Assembly (NCBI GenBank): GCA_018658955.1
Contig: JABIPM010000020.1
Location: forward strand, 1 to 14,151
Direction: 5' to 3'
DNA from: Candidatus Woesearchaeota archaeon
GTDB lineage: Archaea > Nanobdellota > Nanobdellia > SCGC-AAA011-G17 > UBA489
DNA length: 14,151 nucleotides
Shown: one piece after another, positions 6,515 to 11,905 of the stretch
Layout: the number at the start of each line of letters is the position of its first letter
Numbering within the stretch: position 1 is the stretch's first letter
The notes under the pieces: generated by a model
Told to the model about the DNA's origin: nothing
The model's database searches: none
Seen by the model: only the letters and a program-made list of their open reading frames with translations
Made by a program: the position numbers and the translations under genes

Positions 6515-7237
6515 TTAAGTTGTTGGTTGTTTAGGTTTTTCTTTCATGCAGTTCCAACAATAGTTCCATTTACCAGACACAATTACAGATTTGCCTGCCT
6601 CTTTAGTGGCCTTATCGCCACAAGTTATTTTTATTTTTACATCTGCCTTGCAAACCCATTTTTTTCCAAAAATACCAGATTTTTCGCCACACGTAAATGA
6701 AGAAGACAATAATTCAGTTACTGCAGAGCAATCTGAACTACAGATTTTGCTACGCCCATCATAATAAATAGTTTTCAATAATTCGTCAATTGCATCTATT
6801 CTTGCATCATTTTCTGTTTTTCCACTTCCTGTTTCAGAATAATCTAATTGTATCGTAGATTCATCTTTACATGTTCCCCCTTCTGTTTCTAAAACATTAA
6901 CAAACACTGAGGAATCTGATTCTCCTAATTTTTTTAAAGGGCATTCTTCAGGACAATCGGCACTCCCCTTAGCAACACCAATAGCTGCAGTTAAAGAATT
7001 CAAAACACTGTTAATTGCGTCAGGAATATCTCCAGTACCAAAGGTTGTAGATGCCGCAGTAATTCCTGAAATTTCACCCTCGACACAATTTTTTCCACAA
7101 ACCGAATTAATTCCTTCATAAGAATTCATTCCTGTAATTAAACTTAAATCAGAACTAAACAACATCGCAACCGAAAGCAACAACGTAATTGTCAAATAAA
7201 ATTCATGATTCTTTTTTTCAAAATCTTCTCTTTTCAT
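6515..7237 (-). CDS. Secreted or membrane-anchored cysteine-rich protein, unknown function
   Basis: A 240-residue protein with a short basic N-terminus and one hydrophobic segment (about residues 14-29, FYLTITLLLSVAMLF), then an exterior domain. Twelve cysteines all lie after the membrane segment, mostly in close pairs (CGKNC, CPEEC, CSSDC, CWNC), suggesting disulfides or metal sites outside the cell. The middle (about 125-160) is Ser/Thr/Asp-rich. No family is recognised. It starts at an ATG about 25 bp from a TATA box (leaderless) and follows rpp30 on the same strand after a 50-bp gap. With the small exported gene it meets tail to tail, it fills the gap between two genes usually adjacent in archaea. 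Confidence 0.7.
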   Translation of the reverse strand: MKREDFEKKNHEFYLTITLLLSVAMLFSSDLSLITGMNSYEGINSVCGKNCVEGEISGITAASTTFGTGDIPDAINSVLNSLTAAIGVAKGSADCPEECPLKKLGESDSSVFVNVLETEGGTCKDESTIQLDYSETGSGKTENDARIDAIDELLKTIYYDGRSKICSSDCSAVTELLSSSFTCGEKSGIFGKKWVCKADVKIKITCGDKATKEAGKSVIVSGKWNYCWNCMKEKPKQPTT

Positions 7238-7257
7238 AACTATTTCTAAAGTTAACT

Positions 7258-7267
7258 AATTTATAAA
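7258..7267 (-). promoter_or_regulatory. TATA-like promoter of the cysteine-rich protein gene
   Basis: The minus strand reads ATGTTTATAAATTA around this site. The centre is about 26 bp from the ATG at 7237, so the transcript should be leaderless and independent of the rpp30 operon upstream. Confidence 0.55.
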
Positions 7268-7287
7268 CATTTACTTAGAACACAAAA

Positions 7288-7806
7288 TTATATTTGTCTA
7301 ACTTTTTTTAAATTTGGTTTCCAATTCAAAGATTTTTTAGCTTCATCTCCAGACATGCCAATCAATCTTGCAAAAGCTAAAAGGTCTTTAGAACCCCTCA
7401 TCTCTTTTAGATTGTTAGCATAACTGCAAACCACCATCTTCGTTCCTATTTTTTGACAAATTTTAACATTTTGTCTCATCCTTCCAAGAATCCTAGCCCT
7501 TTCAACACCGGTTGCATTCAAAACAAAACTAAATCCCAAACCAATAGCCACATCATTGTTTACTGCTAATTTAGCCAACACTTGATTTAATCCAGAAACT
7601 CTGTAATGAACCTTATCTTTCAAACTTTTCAACTCAGGATTCATCAAAACATCATTTTGTTTATTGCTAACATAATTTCTATTCTTGTCTTCAGTTCCAC
7701 CTTCTACAAGTTTCAAATCTCCGCAAGTAATTACTTTAGAAAATCCTAACTTCTTTCCCTGAGATTTTATTTCTTCATCCACTTCGCATCTTACAATATC
7801 AATCAT
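7288..7806 (-). CDS. rnp3: RNase P protein component 3 (Rpp30 family), short form
   Basis: A 172-residue Rpp30 homologue; the family has a TIM-barrel-like PHP fold and pairs with Pop5 on RNase P RNA. The C-terminal two thirds match well: GLNQVLAKLAVNNDVAIGLG (72-91), ERARILGRMRQN (102-113), a strand ending VVCSYA, then DLLAFARLIGMSGDEAKKSL. The N-terminal third lacks the start usual in the family, and the protein is about 40 residues shorter than well-known examples (about 210). Its ATG overlaps the toxin stop in ATGA (7803-7806), so its translation is coupled to a MazF-type toxin. In most archaea rpp30 sits directly before pop5. Confidence 0.85.
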   Translation of the reverse strand: MIDIVRCEVDEEIKSQGKKLGFSKVITCGDLKLVEGGTEDKNRNYVSNKQNDVLMNPELKSLKDKVHYRVSGLNQVLAKLAVNNDVAIGLGFSFVLNATGVERARILGRMRQNVKICQKIGTKMVVCSYANNLKEMRGSKDLLAFARLIGMSGDEAKKSLNWKPNLKKVRQI

Positions 7807-8147
7807 TTTACTATGGAGTCAAAAGTTTCAACAACCTCTTCAAATTTTTCTTCATTAATCGTACCTAACTTTTTAATTATTAAATTTTTATCTAATTTTA
7901 AAATACTTTCAACTTTAACACAGCAATCATCCCTTAAAATTCCTTCAACAATATCTTGAGAATCCAAAAAAACTGAAAATAAATCTTTAGAAATATTAGA
8001 AGTAATCGCCATAACAATTACATCTTCAGAACACTTGTTGAATTGAGTATTACTAAAAACCAAAACTGGTCTAAATTTATTTCCTTGTTGGTTGGAAAAG
8101 GGAAAGGGAACTAATAAAATATCCTTTTGTTGTATTTTTGAGATCAT
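7803..8147 (-). CDS. MazF/PemK-family mRNA interferase toxin
   Basis: A 114-residue toxin of the MazF/PemK fold, normally a sequence-specific endoribonuclease that halts translation when free of its antitoxin. Signatures: QKDILLVPFPFSN (7-19), the catalytic-type K-F-R26-P27 in NKFRPVLVFS, and DVIVMAITS (42-50) with T49, the Arg/Thr pair used by bacterial MazF. Length is normal (about 110-120). Both active-site residues are present, so it looks active. It overlaps the upstream antitoxin gene and the downstream rpp30 gene by 4 nt each (ATGA), giving one coupled three-gene unit. Confidence 0.92.
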   Translation of the reverse strand: MISKIQQKDILLVPFPFSNQQGNKFRPVLVFSNTQFNKCSEDVIVMAITSNISKDLFSVFLDSQDIVEGILRDDCCVKVESILKLDKNLIIKKLGTINEEKFEEVVETFDSIVK

Positions 8148-8371
8148 AAATATTTATCCCAAGTTTCTGCATCTTTTTTGTTATTCCAAATTTTTTCAAG
8201 AGATTTTTCGGCTAAAGCTAACCATCCTTGTTTTTCTTTTTGAGATTCTTCTATTTTATCTCTAAGCAAATTTCTTATAAATTCAGATTTAGAAGGATAA
8301 TTTTTAGTTTTAACAAAATTATCCAGCTTATCAGCTTCTGGTTTTGGAAGTTTAATTGTTATTGTTTTCAT
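8144..8371 (-). CDS. Ribbon-helix-helix antitoxin (partner of the MazF toxin)
   Basis: A 75-residue antitoxin. The N-terminal half is a ribbon-helix-helix DNA-binding domain: strand KTITIKLPK (2-10), helix EADKLDNFVKTK, turn NYPSKSEFIRNLLRDKI (24-40). The C-terminal half (about 45-75, with WLALAEKSLEKIW and DAETWDKYL) is acidic and Trp-containing, typical of the segment that covers a MazF active site. Such antitoxins repress their own operon, and an almost perfect 18-bp palindrome lies directly before the start codon. The ATG at 8371 is about 26 bp from a TATA box, so the operon is probably leaderless. Confidence 0.88.
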   Translation of the reverse strand: MKTITIKLPKPEADKLDNFVKTKNYPSKSEFIRNLLRDKIEESQKEKQGWLALAEKSLEKIWNNKKDAETWDKYL

Positions 8372-8372
8372 A

Positions 8373-8390
8373 GTAATCTCTAGGGATTAC
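8373..8390 (-). promoter_or_regulatory. Probable antitoxin operator (18-bp near-palindrome)
   Basis: GTAATCTCTAGGGATTAC pairs at 8 of 9 positions and lies between the TATA box and the antitoxin ATG, covering the expected transcription start. Position, symmetry and adjacency to an RHH protein make it the likely autoregulatory site for the toxin-antitoxin-rpp30 operon. Confidence 0.6.
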
Positions 8391-8392
8391 CC

Positions 8393-8401
8393 ATATTTAA
8401 A
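8393..8401 (-). promoter_or_regulatory. TATA box of the toxin-antitoxin-rpp30 operon
   Basis: The minus strand reads TTTAAATAT. The centre is about 26 bp from the antitoxin ATG. It overlaps the last codons of the upstream kinase gene (stop at 8397-8399). Confidence 0.5.
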
Positions 8402-8864
8402 TCTTCTTATTTAATCCTTTTCCTTCAATAATTTTAACTTTATGCCCTTCTTCTTTTGATTCAATCAAACAAGTTTCCATTATCTCTGCCTCAATATTTT
8501 CTTCTATTTTTTTCTTTGAATATTTTCTTTTTTCTAATCTCTTTCTTAACGTTTTAACATCACATCTAACCACAACCACTAAATCAACAAGTTTCTTAGA
8601 CAAATAATGGCTTAAATGTCCATCAAACACCGCGCCTTTCCAGCCCTCTTTATTAAAACCGTCAATTAAATCTTTCAACAAAAAAACTAATTCATCTACA
8701 TCAACGATATAAGTTTTCAAACTTCGATCATAATGGTCATAAACCTTATACTTTTTTACAAAATCGCCAATACTAAAATACAAATAACTTTTAGTTTTCG
8801 CTAATTTCTTAGCATAAGTGGTTTTTCCAGTACCTGCACTTCCAGTCACACATATTACTTTCAT
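8397..8864 (-). CDS. AK6/Fap7-type adenylate kinase (NMP kinase)
   Basis: A 155-residue P-loop kinase of the AK6/Fap7 (hCINAP) group, which has adenylate kinase/ATPase activity and in eukaryotes helps small-subunit rRNA maturation with uS11. Features: Walker A GSAGTGKT (8-15), DGHLSHY (81-87, family HL..H), and DLVVVVRCDVKTLRKRLEKR (94-113) followed by KYSKKKIEENIEAEI, the typical LID and C-terminal signature. The ATG at 8864 is chosen because a TATA box lies about 27 bp upstream; a TTG 13 codons earlier would begin inside the promoter. The usual length is about 160-180 residues, so nothing major is missing. Confidence 0.87.
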   Translation of the reverse strand: MKVICVTGSAGTGKTTYAKKLAKTKSYLYFSIGDFVKKYKVYDHYDRSLKTYIVDVDELVFLLKDLIDGFNKEGWKGAVFDGHLSHYLSKKLVDLVVVVRCDVKTLRKRLEKRKYSKKKIEENIEAEIMETCLIESKEEGHKVKIIEGKGLNKKI

Positions 8865-8886
8865 ACTATATAAAACACAAAAATCA

Positions 8887-8895
8887 TTTAAAAAG
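8887..8895 (-). promoter_or_regulatory. TATA-like promoter of the AK6-type gene
   Basis: The minus strand reads TTTTTAAAT, centred about 27 bp before the ATG at 8864, predicting a leaderless mRNA. It lies in the 72-bp gap that also serves the divergent plus-strand gene at 8937. Confidence 0.45.
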
Positions 8896-8936
8896 TCTCT
8901 CAAAAACTACTTAAGAAAGTTAAAACTCATTACATT

Positions 8937-9392
8937 GTGTCTAAAACAGAATATTTACAAAATCTAGTAAAAGAAACATTAACTCAACTGATGGAAGAAG
9001 ATAGCAGATTCATAGTTTCACAAAATTATTACAATTTCTATGAAGTAACTGGAGAATTAAAAGTAATTCAAAAAAATTTAGACCATTATATTCATCAGGA
9101 AATAGAATCTGACTTTGTTCCAGGAAAAAATTTAGAAGAATTTATCGATGAATGTTTGATAACAGATAAAGTATTTACTTGTGATCAAAGTCCTTTAAAG
9201 AATTATAAATCAAGACTGACAGAATTCAAAACCATATTTCCTTACAAAGAAAAAATTTCACCAAATAAATTAGAAATTAAAATCAATTCTCGAGATTTCA
9301 AAGAAGGATTATTTAAAGAAAGTTTAATTGGATATTTAATAGCGCCCACAGGACTACTAACAAGCCAGTATGCACCAAAAACTAATGAATGA
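8937..9392 (+). CDS. Hypothetical protein, no recognised family
   Basis: A 151-residue soluble protein beginning SKTEYLQNLVKETLTQLMEE. No signal, membrane segment or known motif is visible. The first half looks helical and acidic; the second (about 85-135) has mixed Lys-rich strands and helices. The start is a GTG; an ATG 18 codons on (MEEDSRF) is an alternative. A weak TATA-like CTTAAG near 8909-8914 is about 27 bp before the GTG and supports a leaderless start. It is divergent from the AK6 gene, and its end overlaps the convergent UMP kinase gene by 11 bp. Confidence 0.6.
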   Translation: MSKTEYLQNLVKETLTQLMEEDSRFIVSQNYYNFYEVTGELKVIQKNLDHYIHQEIESDFVPGKNLEEFIDECLITDKVFTCDQSPLKNYKSRLTEFKTIFPYKEKISPNKLEIKINSRDFKEGLFKESLIGYLIAPTGLLTSQYAPKTNE

Positions 9393-10065
9393 TTGTTCCA
9401 ATATATTTTTCATTTCTTAATAATTTTTTTAGATTAGGAATACTTTCACCGACAATATAAGTAGGAATATTATTTTTCTTAATAATTTTAGAAGCGTTTT
9501 GATCCAAAACAAAATGTTGTCCGGGATGATATTTCATAGCCATAACTCTTTTATGGAAATCTAAAAAACTAATATCTGAAATAAATTTTGCTAATTTACA
9601 AGTTTTAGGATTTTTACTATACAGTCCATTTACATTTGTTACATTGATGAATCTAGTTTTCAATCTATGTGCGATCGCTGCAGCAGTCCCATCGCTTGTT
9701 TGATCAGGAGCATATCTCAAACCACCACAAAATACGACTTTATGTTTTGCAAGCATATTATTTACTTCTTTTATCGAAGTAGGCAGGTGTCTAGTATTAG
9801 CACACTTCCCAAAAGCATTAGCCATCATTCTTGCATTAGTTCTTGTGATTGCAATTCCAAAATGAGATAAGAATTCTTTATTTGAATTAAAATGTTCTAA
9901 TGCATTAATATATGTTCTTGCAATAGTTCCCCCCCCAATAACAATCACAAACTTTCTATCTCTAAAAGAAGTTATTAGTTTTTTTAATTTTTTAATATAA
10001 GAATAATTAACAGAGCATCCATCAAATAGAAGACTCCCTCCAACACTCAACACCTCAACTTTCAT
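9382..10065 (-). CDS. pyrH: Uridylate kinase (archaeal-type UMP kinase)
   Basis: A 227-residue amino-acid-kinase-fold enzyme that converts UMP to UDP in pyrimidine synthesis. Signatures: SVGGSLL (7-13), the phosphate-binding VIGGGTIAR (42-50), CGGLRYAPDQTSD (113-125) followed by TAAAIA, NVTNVNGLYSKNP (141-153), and HPGQHFVLDQNASKII (180-195), matching the PG..(F/V)D..A pattern of archaeal UMP kinases. Length is normal (about 225-235). The ATG is about 26 bp from a TATA box. The GGG motif is encoded by a run of eight G (C run at 9929-9936 on the plus strand), odd in so AT-rich a genome. Other amino-acid kinases are possible but fit less well. Confidence 0.88.
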   Translation of the reverse strand: MKVEVLSVGGSLLFDGCSVNYSYIKKLKKLITSFRDRKFVIVIGGGTIARTYINALEHFNSNKEFLSHFGIAITRTNARMMANAFGKCANTRHLPTSIKEVNNMLAKHKVVFCGGLRYAPDQTSDGTAAAIAHRLKTRFINVTNVNGLYSKNPKTCKLAKFISDISFLDFHKRVMAMKYHPGQHFVLDQNASKIIKKNNIPTYIVGESIPNLKKLLRNEKYIGTIIH

Positions 10066-10086
10066 AAGAATATAATCTTAAAACTC

Positions 10087-10094
10087 ATTTAAAT
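10087..10094 (-). promoter_or_regulatory. TATA-like promoter of the UMP kinase gene
   Basis: ATTTAAAT lies centred about 26 bp upstream of the ATG at 10065, the spacing seen for other leaderless genes here. The element itself is symmetric; the gene assigns its direction. Confidence 0.45.
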
Positions 10095-10108
10095 AATTGT
10101 CTCTAATC

Positions 10109-10522
10109 TCATCTTTTACGATGTTCTAAAGAATCGAACAAACAATCCACCAATGTAGTTCCATAACTCATCAAATATGATTCTCTTTCACCATAATGAT
10201 CTTTTTCTTTATTGAAAATTACTCTCAACCCTAATCCTCTTTTGTTTCCAAATTTTTCTTCATCTTTAATTATAATTTTACTAACAACAAATACTCCCTT
10301 ACCCCTGTTAAGAACCATATAATCTTCTTCTGCTAGATAATCTGCAATAGATTTCATTTGAGTCTTATATTCTGCAATCAAATCATTAATTTGAATATTT
10401 ACACCTTTTTGGTAATAAGGTCTCAACCAGTATTCAAAAAATTTATTTTCTTCTGGGGCCATACTTTCCAAAAATTCAAAAGCTAATTGTTCATCTTTTT
10501 TTGAAAATTCAAAATCATCCAT
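10109..10522 (-). CDS. Hypothetical protein coupled to a DUF357 gene
   Basis: A 137-residue soluble protein with no recognised family. The first half is helical and acidic (MDDFEFSKKDEQLAFEFLES, then PYYQKGVNIQINDLIAEYKTQMKSIADYL). The second half has strand-like segments (YMVLNRGKGVFVVSKIIIK, GLGLRVIFNKEK). The ATG at 10522 shares one base with the DUF357 TGA (TGATG), a common reinitiation arrangement; a GTG one codon earlier is also possible. GGTGG a few bases upstream may act as SD. The overlap implies coordinated expression, and probably shared function, with the DUF357 protein. Confidence 0.7.
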   Translation of the reverse strand: MDDFEFSKKDEQLAFEFLESMAPEENKFFEYWLRPYYQKGVNIQINDLIAEYKTQMKSIADYLAEEDYMVLNRGKGVFVVSKIIIKDEEKFGNKRGLGLRVIFNKEKDHYGERESYLMSYGTTLVDCLFDSLEHRKR

Positions 10523-10809
10523 CACTCATCATCCACCGTAAATAATCTTGAATCTTTAACTGCCCAAAGGCCAATTCTTGCACCAGCATCTAACCATCCA
10601 TGCGCATAGTTTAATGCCGCAAATGCATTAATATAATCATCCTTATCTCTAAAATGTTGCGCATCAGATAAATATCTTTCAATCATATCTAAGAAATCTT
10701 CTCTTGCACCATCAATTTTTACTTTTGGAGGAGTTTCTTTAGCTTTTTCATAAGCCTCTTTACTAATAGAGAAATATTTATCCAGTTTATTGTCACTAAC
10801 TTCCTTCAC
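10522..10809 (-). CDS. DUF357-family protein
   Basis: A 95-residue archaeal DUF357 protein. The hallmark segment is YLSDAQHFRDKDDYINAFAA followed by LNYAHGWLDAGARIGLW (about 46-82), matching the family pattern A-hydrophobic-YAHGxLDAGxRxG. It should form a small helical hairpin bundle. The biochemical role of the family is unknown. The start is a GTG at 10809, about 28 bp from a TATA box, so leaderless. It is the first gene of a two-gene unit. Its upstream region also carries the first of two 28-bp repeats that recur before the HEPN gene. Confidence 0.85.
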   Translation of the reverse strand: MKEVSDNKLDKYFSISKEAYEKAKETPPKVKIDGAREDFLDMIERYLSDAQHFRDKDDYINAFAALNYAHGWLDAGARIGLWAVKDSRLFTVDDE

Positions 10810-10832
10810 TGTAAACTACTCAAGAATTAGTC

Positions 10833-10860
10833 GTTTAAATGATTTACTCATGTTTTAAAC
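10833..10860 (-). promoter_or_regulatory. TATA box of the DUF357 unit inside an inverted repeat
   Basis: The minus strand reads ATTTAAA at 10834-10840, about 28 bp before the GTG at 10809. This box forms one arm of an inverted repeat, GTTTAAA (10833-10839) and TTTAAAC (10854-10860), separated by 14 bp. The symmetric AT-rich arms may be chance or a regulator site overlapping the promoter. Confidence 0.4.
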
Positions 10861-10872
10861 TCCACTTAACAG

Positions 10873-10900
10873 TATTCCTTCTGTGTTGGTAATACCAACA
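10873..10900 (+). repeat. 28-bp repeat, copy 1 (upstream, contains 17-bp palindrome)
   Basis: Identical over 28 bp to 10970-10997. It ends in the perfect palindrome TGTTGGTAATACCAACA (10884-10900). The preceding ACTTAACAG resembles the ACTTATATA before copy 2 but lacks its TATA box, and no start codon follows. It therefore looks like a duplicated or decayed promoter-operator, or a second operator. Confidence 0.9.
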
Positions 10901-10942
10901 AACTAGTTTATTTTCTAAAGAAAAGTTAACAATAACAACCGA

Positions 10943-10955
10943 TTGGTTAAACCAA
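10943..10955 (+). promoter_or_regulatory. Third related palindrome, TTGGTT-A-AACCAA
   Basis: A 13-bp perfect palindrome with the same TTGGT/ACCAA half-site as the two 17-bp palindromes, lying between them (centre 57 bp from copy 1 and 40 bp from copy 2). It is followed by another ACCAA-like half-site (ACCAACCAA). Probably a third, weaker site for the same regulator. Confidence 0.45.
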
Positions 10956-10963
10956 CCAAAAAA

Positions 10964-10973
10964 CTTATATATT
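10964..10973 (+). promoter_or_regulatory. TATA box of the HEPN-MNT operon
   Basis: CTTATATATT is centred about 28 bp before the ATG at 10997, giving a leaderless transcript. The palindrome of repeat copy 2 lies between the box and the start codon. Confidence 0.6.
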
Positions 10974-10997
10974 CCTTCTGTGTTGGTAATACCAACA
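10970..10997 (+). repeat. 28-bp repeat, copy 2 (operator at the HEPN start codon)
   Basis: Second identical copy of the 28-bp repeat. Its palindrome TGTTGGTAATACCAACA occupies 10981-10997, and its last base is the A of the HEPN ATG. A protein bound here would cover the predicted transcription start, so it is a strong operator candidate. The palindrome centres of the two copies are 97 bp apart. Confidence 0.85.
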
Positions 10998-11335
10998 TGA
11001 ATAAAGAAAAACTAATAGAAAATATTAAAACAATACTAAACTCTGCAGAGTTAGTGTATAAAACCAAAGATTATACCTCTTCAACAATACTTTATTTCAA
11101 AACCATATTTAGCATACTAGACTTAATTTTATTACAGTCATCAGGAATAACTCCAAAAGATCACACAGAAAGATTTAGAATGTTAGAAAATTCACATAAA
11201 GAACTATATGAATTTATAGACAAATATTTCAAAATATATAGAGATACTTATTCAATTTCAATAGATAAAGAAACTTGCGAGGATATAAGAAAAAATGTCA
11301 AAAGAATTATCAAAGAATACAACATTCAAATCTGA
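10997..11335 (+). CDS. HEPN-like helical protein, partner of a nucleotidyltransferase
   Basis: A 112-residue all-helical protein with HEPN character: helices around 3-22 (KLIENIKTILNSAELVYKTK) and 25-48 (a Tyr/Phe-rich YTSSTILYFKTIFSILDLIL), the loop GITPKDHTERF (50-60), then a helix with Y81-R82-D-T-Y85. In toxic HEPN RNases an RxxxxH motif is expected in that last helix; here only RxxY is seen, so RNase activity is doubtful. The start is the ATG at 10997, from the TATA spacing; an in-frame TTG 18 codons earlier lies inside the promoter. It overlaps the nucleotidyltransferase gene by 41 bp, as in HEPN-MNT toxin-antitoxin-like pairs. Confidence 0.65.
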   Translation: MNKEKLIENIKTILNSAELVYKTKDYTSSTILYFKTIFSILDLILLQSSGITPKDHTERFRMLENSHKELYEFIDKYFKIYRDTYSISIDKETCEDIRKNVKRIIKEYNIQI

Positions 11336-11894
11336 AATTAAAAAATTTTTAAAAGAAAATAGTAATGAAATCCTAGATGTTATCCTATTTGGTTCAGCAA
11401 TGAAAGGAAAAGAAAATCCAAAAGACATCGATTTATTAATCTTATACTCAGTTAAGAAAAATATAGATAAAAGCTATGAATTCAAAAAAATATTAAAATC
11501 AAAAGGATTTCTTGTAGAAACTATTGATAAAACCTACAAAGAATTAATTGAAGGTTCGTTTAAAGCAGTAGAAGGCATTCTTGCAGAAGGATTTAGTTTT
11601 AAAAACAACAACTTATTGTCACAAAATCTCGGCTATATGAATTTAATTTTATTTAAATATGATTTAATTAACTTAAACAAATCAGAAAGAATGCGATTCT
11701 ATTATAGTTTGTATGGTAGAACAAAAGAACAAAAAGGAATTATCCAAGAATTGAATTCAATAAAATTTTCAGACAGCATAATTCTTTGTCCTGCAAACAA
11801 CTCAGAAGAAATGTCAGAATATCTCAATAGTTGGAAAATAAAACATTTAAAATTTCCAATTTTAATACCTTCAAGATTAAAAAATATATTATAA
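11295..11894 (+). CDS. MNT-type nucleotidyltransferase with a C-terminal extension
   Basis: A 199-residue protein. The N-terminal domain (about 10-100) is a pol-beta-type minimal nucleotidyltransferase with LFGSAMKGKENPKDIDLLIL: G33-S34, then the metal-binding D44-x-D46. In MNT-HEPN systems this protein is the antitoxin and can AMPylate a HEPN tyrosine. Residues about 110-199 form an extra domain absent from minimal MNT proteins (about 100 residues), with RMRFYYSLYGRTKEQKG and SDSIILCPANNSEEMSEYL; its function is unknown, and RNA or DNA binding is conceivable. The start lies inside the HEPN gene (41-bp overlap in another frame), so translation is coupled. It ends 11 bp before the convergent LamG gene. 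Confidence 0.8.
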   Translation: MSKELSKNTTFKSEIKKFLKENSNEILDVILFGSAMKGKENPKDIDLLILYSVKKNIDKSYEFKKILKSKGFLVETIDKTYKELIEGSFKAVEGILAEGFSFKNNNLLSQNLGYMNLILFKYDLINLNKSERMRFYYSLYGRTKEQKGIIQELNSIKFSDSIILCPANNSEEMSEYLNSWKIKHLKFPILIPSRLKNIL

Positions 11895-11905
11895 AATTAA
11901 CTGAT

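Noticed and set aside
6152..7237. Mobile element inserted between pop5 and rpp30
   Set aside because: Neither gene resembles a transposase or integrase, and I see no terminal inverted repeats or target-site duplication at the borders; insertion is inferred from gene order only.
10500..10545. ATGATGA near 10530 (minus strand) as box C of a C/D guide RNA
   Set aside because: No box D (CTGA) or C'/D' pair at suitable spacing, and the motif is explained by Asp codons at the end of the DUF357 gene and start of its partner.
10873..10997. Two 28-bp palindromic repeats as a minimal CRISPR array
   Set aside because: Only two copies, a 69-bp spacer containing a third palindrome and a TATA box, and no cas genes. 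The position at a promoter fits an operator.
10943..11335. HEPN gene starting at the TTG at 10943
   Set aside because: The extra 18 residues are encoded by the promoter and operator region; the TATA box predicts transcription from about 10995.
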